Shown here in pieces: positions 47,930 through 57,763 of a DNA stretch of 64,000 nucleotides. How positions within the stretch are numbered: position 1 is the first letter of the stretch; each line of letters opens with the position of its first letter. The notes under the pieces were generated by a model that did not search any database, was not told where the DNA came from, and worked only from the letters and a program-made list of their open reading frames with translations. The translations under genes were made by a program, and so were the position numbers. The stretch covers positions 3,100,001-3,164,000 of the forward strand of contig NZ_CP143541.1 of assembly GCF_040126055.1 (NCBI RefSeq), read 5' to 3'. The stretch is from Pseudalkalibacillus sp. SCS-8 (GTDB taxonomy: Bacteria > Bacillota > Bacilli > Bacillales > Fictibacillaceae).

Positions 47930-48520
47930 CTAGAGCATTCCTTTCGTAGATGGAACCCCGGTGACACGAGGATCGATTTGGGAAGCTTCATCCAATGCTC
48001 GTCCAAGCGCTTTGAAAACCGCTTCAATGATGTGGTGCGTATTCGTGCCATGATGGACGATGACATGAAGATTCATTCGGGCTTCAAGAGCGAGCTTCCA
48101 TAAAAATTCGTGAACAAGCTCCGTATCGAATGTCCCGACCTTTTCAGAAGGGAGATCGACTCTCCATTCAAGGTGAGGACGATTACTCAAATCAACGACT
48201 ACCTGTGCAAGTGCTTCGTCCATCGGTACGAGCGCACTTCCATACCGCCGGATTCCGCGTTTGTCTCCTAACGCTTCCAGAAAAGCTTGTCCTAAACAGA
48301 TCCCGATGTCTTCCGTTGTATGATGGTCATCAATTTCTACGTCTCCGGCTGCATGGATCGTCAAATCAAAGAGACCATGGCGCGTCCAGAGGTCAAGCAT
48401 ATGATTCAAAAATGGAACAGGCGTATTCAGGTCAGACTTTCCCTGCCCATCTATGTCGAGGTTCATTTCAATTTGCGTTTCATTCGTTTTACGAGAGATG
48501 GATGATGTTCGTTCAGACAT
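47930..48520 (-). CDS. hisB: Imidazoleglycerol-phosphate dehydratase
   Basis: The 196-residue Mn-dependent enzyme has '[24 protein letters not shown]', '[16 protein letters not shown]' and '[25 protein letters not shown]', which provide the metal-binding histidines. The start at 48520 is preferred over in-frame codons upstream because GGAGG lies about 12 bases before it. The stop lies directly before hisH. Confidence 0.97.
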   Translation of the reverse strand: MSERTSSISRKTNETQIEMNLDIDGQGKSDLNTPVPFLNHMLDLWTRHGLFDLTIHAAGDVEIDDHHTTEDIGICLGQAFLEALGDKRGIRRYGSALVPMDEALAQVVVDLSNRPHLEWRVDLPSEKVGTFDTELVHEFLWKLALEARMNLHVIVHHGTNTHHIIEAVFKALGRALDEASQIDPRVTGVPSTKGML

Positions 48521-48524
48521 TCTG

Positions 48525-49793
48525 CTAATTCTCCTCCAATCGGATATCGATCGCTCTTGCATGAGCTTCAAGGCCTTCGAGCCGTGCTAGTCTACTAATC
48601 TTCCTGCCATCATTGAAAAGGGCATCTGTGCCATACGAAATGATGCTTGATTTCTTGATGAAATCATCGACGCCTAGCGGACTGGAGAACCGTGCTGTCC
48701 CGCTTGTCGGAAGGACATGGTTCGGCCCTGCAAAATAGTCCCCGACTGGCTCTGCACTATTTTTCCCTAGAAAAATCGCTCCAGCATGCTTGATCTGGCC
48801 TAACAGCTCGAATGGCTCATGAGCAACCAGCTCAAGATGTTCCGGTGCCATTTCGTTGATTGCATCAATCGCTTCTTCTTCTGTATTTGCCACATAGATG
48901 ACGCCGTTGCTGATGATCGACGCCTCGGCGATTTCTTTGCGAGGTAGGTTTTCGAGCTGGCGGATCACTTCCTTTGACGTCTCTTCTGCAACCTTCACAG
49001 ACGTCGTGACGAGAACCGCCGTTGCCATCTGATCATGCTCCGCTTGAGAGAGAAGATCCGCGGCTAGAAACACAGGGTTTGCCGTTTCATCGGCATAAAT
49101 CATGATTTCGCTCGGACCCGCGATCATATCGATTCCGACAAGACCGAACACTTCCCGTTTCGCAAGCGCGACATATATGTTTCCTGGTCCGACGATCTTA
49201 TCGACTGCAGGAATCGACTCTGTACCGAAGGCAAGCGCTCCGACAGCCTGCGCTCCTCCAATTTTATAAATATCATGAGCACCGGCCTCATTCGCCGCCA
49301 CCAATACGCTCGCTGGAATCGTACCGTCTTCACGGGGAGGTGTCACGACAGCGACTCGTTGAACCCCGGCGACTATGGCTGGAATCGTCCCCATCAGAAC
49401 AGATGAAGGGTACTCAGCCGTGCCGCCTGGTACATAAACTCCGACCGATTCGAGGGGCGTGATCTTCTGGCCGAGCACACTGCCGTCCTTTTTCGACACC
49501 ATCCAAGACTCACGAACCTGCCTTTTATGGTAATCCCGTATGTTATCTGCCGCTTCACGTATGGTCGTGACAATCTCTTCCTCCAGGGAGGCATAAGCTT
49601 GTTCGATTTCAACATCCGAAACTCTGAAGGATTCAATGCTCGCTCCGTCAAATTTTTTCGTTAATTCGATGAGTGCATCGTCCCCGTTCTCCTTCACTTT
49701 ACCGAGAATGTCGAGAACCGCTTCCCGTTGTTCCTCCGTTCCCTGGTCCAATGATTTCCGTAGGTTCGCTCCTCTGAGCTCTTGTATTTTCAT
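48525..49793 (-). CDS. hisD: Histidinol dehydrogenase
   Basis: The 422-residue NAD- and Zn-dependent enzyme has '[22 protein letters not shown]', '[16 protein letters not shown]', '[14 protein letters not shown]', '[15 protein letters not shown]' and '[18 protein letters not shown]'. It carries out the last two oxidations to histidine. It overlaps hisG by four bases. Confidence 0.98.
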   Translation of the reverse strand: MKIQELRGANLRKSLDQGTEEQREAVLDILGKVKENGDDALIELTKKFDGASIESFRVSDVEIEQAYASLEEEIVTTIREAADNIRDYHKRQVRESWMVSKKDGSVLGQKITPLESVGVYVPGGTAEYPSSVLMGTIPAIVAGVQRVAVVTPPREDGTIPASVLVAANEAGAHDIYKIGGAQAVGALAFGTESIPAVDKIVGPGNIYVALAKREVFGLVGIDMIAGPSEIMIYADETANPVFLAADLLSQAEHDQMATAVLVTTSVKVAEETSKEVIRQLENLPRKEIAEASIISNGVIYVANTEEEAIDAINEMAPEHLELVAHEPFELLGQIKHAGAIFLGKNSAEPVGDYFAGPNHVLPTSGTARFSSPLGVDDFIKKSSIISYGTDALFNDGRKISRLARLEGLEAHARAIDIRLEEN

Positions 49794-50437
49794 CGAACGA
49801 CTTCCTTTCCTTCAATGACCTTCTCCAAACGTTCAACCATCTGATCGATAACGTTGGATTTCACGCGATAACTGACAGGATTCACGATAAAACGAGAGGT
49901 GATCTCCATGATTTTTTCCGTTTCGACAAGCCCGTTTTCTTTTAATGTACGACCTGTCGATACGATATCGACAATCCGATCTGCCAACCCGATCATCGGA
50001 GCTAACTCAATTGAACCGTTCAGCTTCACGATTTCTACTTGTTTTCCTTGGCTCCTGAAGTAGCTTGAAGCAACGTTCGGGTACTTGGAAGCAACTTTAG
50101 GAGCTACTGTATCCATTTCCGTCCCAGGAAGTCCGGCTACTGCCAGATGACACCTGGAAATGCCGAGATCGAGGACTTCATAAACATCTCGCTTTTCCTC
50201 AAGCATCACATCTTTCCCTGCGATACCGACATCCGCCACCCCATGTTCCACATACGTCGGCACATCCATCGGTTTTGCGAGGATGAAGCGTAAGTTCTCT
50301 TCCTCGATTTCAATAATCAATTTCCTCGAATCCTCAAACTCTGGAGGAAGATCGTAGCCAGCATTCCGAAGCATCTGGACAGCTTCTTCAAAAATCCTGC
50401 CCTTCGGCATCGCAATCGTCAATGGTGTTGAAGTCAT
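49790..50437 (-). CDS. hisG: ATP phosphoribosyltransferase, short form
   Basis: The 215-residue HisG is the short form, which lacks the regulatory C-terminal domain and needs HisZ as partner. Motifs are '[20 protein letters not shown]', '[14 protein letters not shown]' and '[18 protein letters not shown]' (PRPP binding). It is preceded by hisZ with a four-base overlap, as expected for this two-subunit enzyme. Confidence 0.98.
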   Translation of the reverse strand: MTSTPLTIAMPKGRIFEEAVQMLRNAGYDLPPEFEDSRKLIIEIEEENLRFILAKPMDVPTYVEHGVADVGIAGKDVMLEEKRDVYEVLDLGISRCHLAVAGLPGTEMDTVAPKVASKYPNVASSYFRSQGKQVEIVKLNGSIELAPMIGLADRIVDIVSTGRTLKENGLVETEKIMEITSRFIVNPVSYRVKSNVIDQMVERLEKVIEGKEVVR

Positions 50438-51624
50438 CGTCCTTTCTCCTCCTCTTTTCCGAGATAATACGTAACATTTGAGAATTTCTCTGTATAGGCG
50501 TCAAGATCGTCAATCCCTTTAATATCCTGAAGCGTCACAACCTCTCCTTGGCGCCGTAACTCCATGCACGAACGGATCGCTTCATCCCGTTGCTTTTCCG
50601 AATAGATGATGCAATGTGTGAACCGTTTCTCATCTCTAGGATGGACCGCTTCAATTAAATGATCCAGATGGATGCCGAATCCCGTCGCTTTAGCCTCCAT
50701 ATCGAACTTGGAGAACAAGGCATCGTATCTGCCGCCATTACTGATCGGTGAACCAAGCTGTGGTGCATATCCTTCAAAAACAACGCCCGTATAATACGTC
50801 ATATGGCTCACAAGCGTGAGGTCGAAGGATATTGCATCCGAAACGCCGAACGCTTTCAATCCGTCCTGCAGGGCTTGCAACTCTTCAAGCGCTTCATAAG
50901 CACGCGTAGAAAATACGAGCTCCTCCGCTTGATCGAGCTGAATTCCTTCACCTCTCAGATGCAAAAAGTCGAGCAGTCTTTTCTGATCAATAGACGAAAG
51001 CGGAAGCTCCTTCACATGCTGCCTGTAACCGACATAATTTTTCTCATATAAAAAACGCTTGAGCGTTTCAATCCGTTTATCTGTACCAAGGATTTCGCTG
51101 AAAAGAGCATCGACATAGCCGAGATGGCCGACTGCGACCTTATACGATTTCAAGCCGACGACCTTGAAGGTGTTGATCATGAGCGCAATCACTTCTGCAT
51201 CTGCACTCGTCGTCCCGTCGCCGATGAGCTCGATTCCGAATTGCTCAAATTCCGCAGGTCGACCACCTTCTTGCTGTTGCGCTCGGAACACATTCGCTGC
51301 ATACGCAATACGCATTGGTAAAGGCTCGTCCCGTAAACTGGAGGCTGCGACTCTGGCAATCGGAGCTGTCATATCCGGCCGTAAGACGAGCGTCTTCCCT
51401 TCCTGATCAAGCAGCTTGAACAATTGCTGGTCAAGGGTCGCTGATGCTTCTCCTACCGTATCGTAATACTCGACAGTCGGCGTCTGCATAAAGTGGTATC
51501 CCCATTGTCTGACGAGGCTTTCCATCGCCCGTCTGCTGACAGACTTCATTTCATATAACGTAGGAAGCGTGTCCCGCATTCCCAATGGCTTTTCAAATAC
51601 TAGCGGTTTCGACACATCATTCAC
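50434..51624 (-). CDS. hisZ: ATP phosphoribosyltransferase regulatory subunit
   Basis: The 396-residue protein is a histidyl-tRNA-synthetase paralogue, with class II motif 2-like '[21 protein letters not shown]' and '[30 protein letters not shown]', but it lacks the anticodon-binding domain. It holds the short HisG in a hetero-octamer and provides histidine feedback. It is the first gene of the operon. Its start codon lies only 28 bp from MITE-like element C, so the operon promoter must lie inside or beyond the repeats. Confidence 0.96.
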   Translation of the reverse strand: MNDVSKPLVFEKPLGMRDTLPTLYEMKSVSRRAMESLVRQWGYHFMQTPTVEYYDTVGEASATLDQQLFKLLDQEGKTLVLRPDMTAPIARVAASSLRDEPLPMRIAYAANVFRAQQQEGGRPAEFEQFGIELIGDGTTSADAEVIALMINTFKVVGLKSYKVAVGHLGYVDALFSEILGTDKRIETLKRFLYEKNYVGYRQHVKELPLSSIDQKRLLDFLHLRGEGIQLDQAEELVFSTRAYEALEELQALQDGLKAFGVSDAISFDLTLVSHMTYYTGVVFEGYAPQLGSPISNGGRYDALFSKFDMEAKATGFGIHLDHLIEAVHPRDEKRFTHCIIYSEKQRDEAIRSCMELRRQGEVVTLQDIKGIDDLDAYTEKFSNVTYYLGKEEEKGR

Positions 51625-51651
51625 TCTCCGGTTTCGTAATCTTATTTTATA

Positions 51652-51811
51652 GGCTCTGTTAAAGAATGCTATTGAAATTGAACAGCTTCAGGCGGACGCT
51701 TTCCGCGGGCAACGCTTCAGCCTCCTCGACCTCGTTCCTCGCTCTGCGGGGTCTTCAGCTGTTGCTTTTCCCGCTGGAGTCGCCGCCTTACGCTTCAAAG
51801 CTAACAGAGCC
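51652..51811. repeat. MITE-like element, copy C (160 bp)
   Basis: The element has terminal inverted repeats GGCTCTGTTA (51652) and CTAACAGAGCC (ending 51811). Its core at 51679-51796 is nearly identical to copy A and to the outer parts of copy B. The flanks ATTTTATA and ATTTTAAA look like an imperfect 8-bp target duplication. It lies in the leader of the his operon. Confidence 0.85.
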
Positions 51812-51820
51812 ATTTTAAAA

Positions 51821-52066
51821 AGCTTTGTTAGAGAAGAGGTGATTTTCCAAAAATCCCCGACACTCCTGCGGGAACAGCGAGCCAGGCAAGACCCCGCAGC
51901 TTACTTACGGGTTAACCATTACGATGGATCTTCGACTAAGTACCACCACGTCCTATGGTGAACGTCGAAGCCACCACATCCTGTGGAAGTGAGGCTTGCG
52001 CTTCGCCCGCGGAAGGGAGGGAATTTTAAAAATCACATTTTTTGCTTTAGTTCGCTAACAAACTAA
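51821..52066. repeat. MITE-like element D (246 bp)
   Basis: The element has ends AGCTTTGTTAG and CTAACAAACTAA, related to those of B and C, and a different GC-rich core (CTCCTGCGGGAACAGCGAGC, GACCCCGCAG). Inside, at 51927-51994, is the same 68-bp module seen in copy B, but inverted. It directly follows element C, with nine bases between them. Confidence 0.75.
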
Positions 52067-52087
52067 CAAGATAAAGACTTTGTAAGT

Positions 52088-52116
52088 AGTCTAACGCTCT
52101 TCTGAATACTCGTCAA
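52088..52116 (-). promoter_or_regulatory. Probable his operon promoter
   Basis: TTGACG (52111-52116) and TAGACT (52088-52093) are separated by 17 bp on the minus strand. This is upstream of elements D and C, so the his transcript would begin near 52081 and carry a leader of about 455 nt containing both repeats. Confidence 0.6.
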
Positions 52117-52193
52117 CAGTTACCTGTCGTTTATCTTTACCCCAACTGCTTCTTCTTAAAAGGGAATTTTAAACATATCTTACATAAGCACAA

Positions 52194-52246
52194 AAAGAGC
52201 CCCATTCTGAAGGAATCCAATGGAATTCACTCAGAATGAGGCTCAC
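52194..52246 (-). terminator. Terminator of the 52265 gene
   Basis: GAGCCTCATTCTGA and TCAGAATGGGGCTC pair on the minus strand and are followed by five T, shortly after the stop of the upstream gene and before the his promoter. Confidence 0.8.
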
Positions 52247-52264
52247 TTTATTTTTTTATCGGAT

Positions 52265-52792
52265 CTATTTATACACTAGGTTCACGTATCGTTGGATGAA
52301 ACGACGCACATCACGTTCGTGGACTTGAAAATGATATTGGCACCTGTGGGCATTTTTGAAGTAACTGAAATCCGTCTGCAAATACCTCTCCAGCTGCTTA
52401 CGATGGATATGGACGACCAACTCATTGGACTGATAAGGAACCATGATTTTCAAAATCGAGATATAAGGCAGCTCCTTGAAGAGATACACGAGATTATCAA
52501 GCAATAATCGACCGATCTTCATTTTCGTCGAGAAATAGTTATCATAGTCATCCAAGTATTCCGGGCTAACATGATCACTGTTTTCAAAGCGGATGACAGC
52601 TTCCTTCCCATTCCAATAAGCATCCCTTATGTAGTCACTCCCACGCAAACGGGAAACGGCTGACAAAAAGAAGAAACGATCTTGCTGTTCGCTGTCCTTT
52701 TTCGGCTCTTGAATGGCTGGGCGGACCCATGCATCGCTGATACGGAATTCACCATTCATATAAATCATCGACATTCGTTTCTTTTGTTCCAT
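52265..52792 (-). CDS. Conserved-looking cytoplasmic protein, unknown
   Basis: The protein is about 175 residues, soluble and rich in aromatic and basic residues, with no recognised motif. It reads 'IYMNGEFRISDAWVRP' near the N-terminus and 'HFQVHERDVRRFIQRYVNLVYK' at the end. The start at 52792 is set by GGTGGGG. It lies 22 bp after the acetyltransferase gene and is probably the last gene of the hprK-lgt-yvoD-ppaX-yvoF transcript. Confidence 0.6.
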   Translation of the reverse strand: MEQKKRMSMIYMNGEFRISDAWVRPAIQEPKKDSEQQDRFFFLSAVSRLRGSDYIRDAYWNGKEAVIRFENSDHVSPEYLDDYDNYFSTKMKIGRLLLDNLVYLFKELPYISILKIMVPYQSNELVVHIHRKQLERYLQTDFSYFKNAHRCQYHFQVHERDVRRFIQRYVNLVYK

Positions 52793-52814
52793 TTGACACC
52801 CCACCTTTACATAC

Positions 52815-53342
52815 CTATATATCGTCAGAATTCGTCATTTGTTTACGCTTGTCCATCTCATCTTTCGTATAGATGACGCTCATCGGATTACCTCCGACGA
52901 AGGCACCTGCTTCGACATCCTTATGGACGAGAGAACCTGCAGACACGATTGCACCGTCCCCAATCGTCACACCGGGTAAAATCATGCTGTTGGCACCGAT
53001 CATGACTTCATCACCAATATTCACATTACCAAGACGGTACTCTTTAATCAAATATTCATGCGTCAATATCGTCGTATTATATCCGATGATCGTGTTCCGC
53101 CCGACAGAAATCTTCTCCGGAAACATGATATCCACCATCACCATCAGGGCGAACGCGGTCTGGTCACCCACCTTCATCCCTAAAAAAGTGCGATAAAGCC
53201 AGTTTTTCACCGGAATGATTGGTGTGTAGCGTGCGATTTGAATGACGATGAAATTCCGCAGCACCTTGAGAAAAGGGACGGTTCGATAGATTTGCCATAG
53301 CGCATTGCTTCCTTCGACAGGATAGCGCTTGGTCTTCCGCAT
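52815..53342 (-). CDS. yvoF: Left-handed beta-helix acetyltransferase, YvoF-like
   Basis: The 175-residue protein has hexapeptide repeats ('GRNTIIGYNTTILTHEYLIKEYR', 'GNVNIGDEVMIGANSMILPGVTIGDGAIVSAGS'), which form the left-handed beta-helix of maltose/galactoside O-acetyltransferase relatives. Its start codon overlaps the ppaX stop as TAATG, as in the hprK-lgt-ppaX-yvoF group of B. subtilis. The acceptor is unknown. Confidence 0.85.
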   Translation of the reverse strand: MRKTKRYPVEGSNALWQIYRTVPFLKVLRNFIVIQIARYTPIIPVKNWLYRTFLGMKVGDQTAFALMVMVDIMFPEKISVGRNTIIGYNTTILTHEYLIKEYRLGNVNIGDEVMIGANSMILPGVTIGDGAIVSAGSLVHKDVEAGAFVGGNPMSVIYTKDEMDKRKQMTNSDDI

Positions 53343-53992
53343 TATACGTTCACCTCTACCTCTAATACGTTCAGCAAGTCCAGCATCGTTTCCAGCATGT
53401 AATCCGGCTGCAGACGCTCCAGCGATTCCCGTCCTTTGACGGTCCAAGCGACCGCAGCTGTCAACGTACCAGCATTTTTCCCCGCCTCGATATCATAACG
53501 GCTGTCTCCTACCATGATCGCAGAGGATTCATCCGACTGAAGATTTTGCAGGGCTCGAGTAATCGGCTCTTTGTCCGGTTTTGCACGCTCGACATCATCA
53601 AGCGTCACGATTGTCGTGAAGTACTCACTTAATCCGGTAATCTCTAAACCAAGTTCGACTGCGTCACGCATTTTTGTTGTTACGATACCTAGCTTGAACC
53701 CTTTTTCGTGCAAGGTTTTGACGGTTTCGACAACACCTTCAAAGGCGTGTACGTATTCTTCATGATGGGCAAGATTATGTTCTTTATACATCTTAACCAT
53801 TTCAGATACCGAACTTTCATCGACCTCTTTAAAACTATCAACGAGAGGCTGACCGATGAACGAGATAATATCCTCTCTTGTGTAGCGGTTTGGTTGGAAA
53901 TGCTCCAACGTATGAGAGAAGGACGCTATGATCAACTCATTCGTGTTGATCAGCGTTCCATCCAAATCAAATAAAATTGTATCAACTTTCAT
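53342..53992 (-). CDS. ppaX: Pyrophosphatase PpaX
   Basis: The 216-residue HAD-family phosphatase starts 'MKVDTILFDLDGTLINT', with nucleophile D9 and acid D11. It continues with 'LGIVTTKMRDAVELGLE' and 'MVGDSRYDIEAGKNAGTLTAAVAW'. PpaX hydrolyses the pyrophosphate that HprK makes when it dephosphorylates P-Ser-HPr, consistent with its position in the hprK operon. The length equals that of the B. subtilis enzyme. Confidence 0.95.
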   Translation of the reverse strand: MKVDTILFDLDGTLINTNELIIASFSHTLEHFQPNRYTREDIISFIGQPLVDSFKEVDESSVSEMVKMYKEHNLAHHEEYVHAFEGVVETVKTLHEKGFKLGIVTTKMRDAVELGLEITGLSEYFTTIVTLDDVERAKPDKEPITRALQNLQSDESSAIMVGDSRYDIEAGKNAGTLTAAVAWTVKGRESLERLQPDYMLETMLDLLNVLEVEVNV

Positions 53993-54935
53993 ACTTGGCT
54001 TCCTTTCGATGGCGATAAGCTTTTCTTTCATCAATACGGTTCCAGACGATCGCGACGATCATCGTCAAGAGAATTGCGACGATCAACCGGATGACGAGTA
54101 GCGGCCATACCGGAATACCGAGCGGGATGAAGATGAGCGTATCTTCAATGACCGCGTGACAGGATACGAGAAAGATAAACGCGAGATACAAATCCTTCTT
54201 CTCAACGCCATCCTCCTTCACAGCCTGCATCATGACGCCAGCCCCATAAGCGAGACCGAACACAATACCAGCTGCTAGTGTCGTCGAGGTATTGGACTTC
54301 ATGCCGAGCGAGCGGGTGATCGGTGACATCCAGCGTGAAAAGACCGTCAACCAGTTCAAGTCTTTCATGATCTGGATGAAGATCATGAGCGGGATGACAA
54401 TCGCAGCAAGCTGCAGCACTCCGATCAACCCTTTTTCTAAACCGAGCCATAGGATGTTCCAGAAACCTGAAACGTTCTCTTCCGATTGTGAAATCAACCC
54501 ATACACCGCGCGCTCTGAACCGCCGTCCCAGAACCACGAAATCATCAAGGCTGAACTGAACGCTAGCCCTAGACGTACAACAAGCACGATCCACATCTTG
54601 ATGCCTGCTTTCGTCGCAACCGTCGATTCAATTAATAAATTATGAGAAAAAGAGAGCATGACCGCGAGGATAAAGACTTCTTTTACCGTCAAATCCAGGC
54701 TGAGAATCGCCCCGATGCCCGCATACAGGTTCAAGAAATTCCCGATAACAAGCGGTAGAGCAGCTTCTCCGGACAAGCCAATCCACTTCATGAGTGGCTC
54801 TGCAATTTTTACGAGCCAGCCCATGACCGGCGTTTGCCCTAATATCGTTACGAGAAGGGTAATGGGAAAAATGATCTTACCAAGCTCCCAGGTCGTGTTC
54901 AAACCTACTCTCAAGCCTTGCTTCAGTGTTTTCAC
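53982..54935 (-). CDS. yvoD: Nucleoside-recognition domain membrane protein, YvoD
   Basis: The 317-residue integral membrane protein has about eight to nine spans and two copies of the 'Gate' nucleoside-recognition-like motif ('FPITLLVTILGQTPVMGWL' and 'ALPLVIGNFLNLYAGIGAIL'). It matches YvoD by position between lgt and ppaX. It overlaps ppaX by 11 bp. The transport function is unknown. Confidence 0.85.
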   Translation of the reverse strand: MKTLKQGLRVGLNTTWELGKIIFPITLLVTILGQTPVMGWLVKIAEPLMKWIGLSGEAALPLVIGNFLNLYAGIGAILSLDLTVKEVFILAVMLSFSHNLLIESTVATKAGIKMWIVLVVRLGLAFSSALMISWFWDGGSERAVYGLISQSEENVSGFWNILWLGLEKGLIGVLQLAAIVIPLMIFIQIMKDLNWLTVFSRWMSPITRSLGMKSNTSTTLAAGIVFGLAYGAGVMMQAVKEDGVEKKDLYLAFIFLVSCHAVIEDTLIFIPLGIPVWPLLVIRLIVAILLTMIVAIVWNRIDERKAYRHRKEAKYES

Positions 54936-54962
54936 AAACCCTTCCCCCCTTTCGTTGCTACA

Positions 54963-55775
54963 TTACAAGTCGAGGTAACGTTTATCCGCCAGACCAGCTT
55001 TACGGCGATAAAGCATGACGATGAGGCTGACGACAATCAACGCAATCGAAATCACTTGAGCCATCCTCAAGCTTTCCGTCAGCATCAGGCTATCTGTCCG
55101 CAAGCCTTCTATGAAAAAGCGGCCGATGGAATAATAGATCACATAAGTCAAGAACAGTTCACCACGTCTGAGATTCACTTTTCTCAAACCAATCAGAATG
55201 GCGAAACCGATGATGTTCCAAACCGATTCATATAAAAACGTCGGGTGATAATAAGCACCCTCGATATACATCTGGTTGATGATCCAATCTGGTAGATACA
55301 AGCCTTCTAAAAAGGCACGACTGACTTCACCGCCATGGGCTTCCTGGTTCATGAAGTTCCCCCATCGTCCGATCGCTTGCCCAAGGATGATGCTTGGTGC
55401 TGCGATGTCAGCAAGCTTCCAAAATGACAAATCTTTCATTTTTGAAAACACGTAAGCTGTCAAAAATGAACCGATCAACGCTCCATGTATGGCGATGCCG
55501 CCTTCCCAAATCTTCAAGATTTCACCAAGGTGATTTTTATAGTACGACCATTCAAACGCAACATAATAGATGCGCGCTGAAATAATCGCGACAGGTACAG
55601 CAATCATAACAAGGTCCACGAAGGTTTCAGAATTGATTCCTAATCTCTTCGATTCCCTTACGGCGATCCATAATCCGAGTATCGCTCCAAATCCTATAAT
55701 AAGCCCATACCAGTATATGGTCAACGGTCCTAAATCAAGCGCTACTCGATCTAAAGGCTGTATTTGTGAAACCAT
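54963..55775 (-). CDS. lgt: Prolipoprotein diacylglyceryl transferase
   Basis: The 270-residue membrane enzyme has seven spans and the Lgt signature '[14 protein letters not shown]' together with '[16 protein letters not shown]' and '[15 protein letters not shown]'. It attaches diacylglycerol to the lipobox cysteine of lipoproteins such as those at 11.0 and 30.2 kb. Confidence 0.97.
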   Translation of the reverse strand: MVSQIQPLDRVALDLGPLTIYWYGLIIGFGAILGLWIAVRESKRLGINSETFVDLVMIAVPVAIISARIYYVAFEWSYYKNHLGEILKIWEGGIAIHGALIGSFLTAYVFSKMKDLSFWKLADIAAPSIILGQAIGRWGNFMNQEAHGGEVSRAFLEGLYLPDWIINQMYIEGAYYHPTFLYESVWNIIGFAILIGLRKVNLRRGELFLTYVIYYSIGRFFIEGLRTDSLMLTESLRMAQVISIALIVVSLIVMLYRRKAGLADKRYLDL

Positions 55776-55786
55776 TTCTGTTCCTC

Positions 55787-56722
55787 CTAAAAGTCGTCGT
55801 AATCAGGCGTGTCTATGACATGGTTCAATTTATCGGAAAACTGCTGTGCCGCGTTTACGCCCATCTTCTTCAAACGGAAGTTCATGGCTGCCACTTCAAT
55901 GATGATCGCCAGGTTCCGTCCAGGTCGGACAGGAACAGTGAGACGCGGTAGCTCACAGTCGATGATCGTCATCGTTTCCTCATCAAGACCGAGACGATCG
56001 TACGTCTTTTTCGAATCCCAAATCTCCAAATTGATGACCAATGCGATCTTTTTGAAGTTCCGGATCGCACCAGCTCCAAACAAGGTCATGACGTTGATGA
56101 TTCCAAGACCTCTGATTTCAAGGAGGTGCTTGATCAGTTCTGGCGCACTCCCGACAAGAGTCTTTTCATCCTCCTGCCTGATTTCCACTGAATCATCGGC
56201 AACTAGACGGTGCCCTCTCTTTACAAGCTCCAGAGCTGTTTCACTTTTACCGACACCACTCGCACCTGTAATAAGCACCCCAATACCGTAAATATCGACG
56301 AGTACGCCATGAACCGCTGTGCTCGGAGCGAGCTTGCTTTCAAGGTAATTTGTCAGCCGACTGCTCAGACGGGTCGTTGTCATTGGAGATCGCAGAATCG
56401 GGATGTTCTTTTCCTCTGCAGCCTCCGCCAACTCAGATGGGACCTCCCAGCCCCTTGATATAACGATTCCTGGCGTTTCATTCGTACATAGCTTTCGAAG
56501 CCGTTCTCTCCGTATCCGTTGATCCAAACCGTTCACGAATGAAAGCTCTGTCTTCCCTAACAGCTGGAGCCGCTCAGCTGGATAGTACGCAAAATAACCG
56601 GCCATTTCAAGACCGGGTCTCGAGATATCACTAGTCGTGATCGCCCTATGAATGCCTTCTTCACCATGGACGAGTTCAAGGTCGAATTCCTTAATCAAAT
56701 CTTTAATATGTATATTCGCCAT
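55787..56722 (-). CDS. hprK: HPr kinase/phosphorylase
   Basis: The 311-residue protein has Walker A 'GASGVGKS' at residues 153-160 and the HprK signature '[21 protein letters not shown]'. It phosphorylates Ser46 of HPr and Crh when fructose bisphosphate is high and removes it by phosphorolysis. The start at 56722 is preceded by GGGAGTG. It heads the hprK-lgt-yvoD-ppaX-yvoF transcript. Confidence 0.97.
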   Translation of the reverse strand: MANIHIKDLIKEFDLELVHGEEGIHRAITTSDISRPGLEMAGYFAYYPAERLQLLGKTELSFVNGLDQRIRRERLRKLCTNETPGIVISRGWEVPSELAEAAEEKNIPILRSPMTTTRLSSRLTNYLESKLAPSTAVHGVLVDIYGIGVLITGASGVGKSETALELVKRGHRLVADDSVEIRQEDEKTLVGSAPELIKHLLEIRGLGIINVMTLFGAGAIRNFKKIALVINLEIWDSKKTYDRLGLDEETMTIIDCELPRLTVPVRPGRNLAIIIEVAAMNFRLKKMGVNAAQQFSDKLNHVIDTPDYDDF

Positions 56723-56917
56723 CAAGATGGTCACTCCCAAACTTCTAACGTTCTACCACAGTATATTTTAGCACTCTTTCGCAAATCTTGCTTTACACCT
56801 ACACCTATTTTTCCATAAACACAGTGGAAAATATGTCCTTTGGCTTACAATCCTTTAAATTATTTAAGCTGACGCGATAGGAACGTGCTATTCTTTATGT
56901 AAAACCAGGAGGATCGT

Positions 56918-57340
56918 ATGTTGAAAATGAATGAGGAGAATCCGGAAAAGCAAGCCTTCTACGACTTGTTCCAAACGACAGGCTGGGATCTTGAATTCAC
57001 AGTGGATTCTTTATATGAAGCAATCTCCAACAGTTGGTATGTCGTAAGCGTCTATGAAAATAAGCAGCTGGTCGGCTACGGACGGATCCTTTCCGATGGA
57101 GTTTATCAGGCGATGATCTGTGATTTGATTGTGTTGCCAAGCTTGCAAGGAAAAGGGATCGGAACGAAGATCCTCGAGAGGCTGCTTGCGAAATGTAAGC
57201 AACAAGATATAAAAATGGTTGTCTTGATGAGTGCACGATGTAAAGCTGGGTTTTACGAGAAATTCGGTTTTAAAAAGCGGCACCCAGAAGCACCGGGGAT
57301 GATCTGGAATGGAGAACTGGGGAGAAACGCGGAGATATGA
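56918..57340 (+). CDS. GNAT-family N-acetyltransferase
   Basis: The 140-residue protein is a GNAT enzyme with 'VLPSLQGKGIGTKILERLLAKC' (acetyl-CoA loop) and 'SARCKAGFYEKFGFKKR' near the end. It is the only plus-strand gene of this part of the window, divergent from hprK. AGGAGG lies eight bases before the ATG. The substrate is unknown. Confidence 0.85.
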   Translation: MLKMNEENPEKQAFYDLFQTTGWDLEFTVDSLYEAISNSWYVVSVYENKQLVGYGRILSDGVYQAMICDLIVLPSLQGKGIGTKILERLLAKCKQQDIKMVVLMSARCKAGFYEKFGFKKRHPEAPGMIWNGELGRNAEI

Positions 57341-57373
57341 GGACACGAGTGTGTGGGATTTTATTACTCATAA

Positions 57374-57690
57374 GGACAAATAGCAGCTATTTGTTACTTT
57401 CTTTACCCCCAATTTCGGGTTTTTCGTGTTTTGGGGCAAATAAACGGCGTTTCTTTGCCCTCATTCTAGGGTTTCCGTATTTTCGGGGCACATAAATGCC
57501 TTTTCTCTACCCTCATTTTGGGTTTATCGTGTTTTCAGGGTAAATAAACGGCTCTTCTTTGCCCTCATTTTAGAGTTTCACTGTTTTCAGGGCACATAAA
57601 TGCCTTTTCTTTGCCCTCACTTTAGAGTTTCGCTGCTTTCAGGGCACATAAATGCCTTTTCTTTGCCCTCATTTTAGAGTTTCCAAGCTT
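57374..57690. repeat. 52-bp tandem repeat array
   Basis: Units start at 57433, 57485, 57537, 57589 and 57641, exactly 52 bp apart, with an older degenerate unit before them. Each has GGGCA-C/A-ATAAA-T/C-G followed by TTTTCTTTGCCC, so GGGCA and TGCCC can form a hairpin in every unit. Copies alternate between a CACATAAATGCC and an AAATAAACGGC form. No reading frame runs through the array. Confidence 0.85.
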
Positions 57691-57696
57691 TGATGA

Positions 57697-57727
57697 CATT
57701 TATAAAGGTGCTAAACACTTGAGTGGT
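57697..57727 (-). terminator. Terminator of the metal ATPase gene
   Basis: GGTGCTGAACCAC and GTGTTTAGCACC form a stem on the minus strand followed by TTTAT. It lies downstream of the ATPase stop codon. Confidence 0.7.
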
Positions 57728-57763
57728 TCAGCACCAATAAAATACACGAATTATAATCTCCAT

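Noticed and set aside
51625..52264. A His-specific T-box upstream of hisZ
   Set aside because: No T-box core sequence (GGTGGNACCGCG) is present in the leader; the GC-rich sequence is repeat elements C and D.
57374..57690. The 52-bp repeats as a CRISPR array
   Set aside because: There are no unique spacers: the whole 52-bp unit repeats, and no cas genes are nearby.
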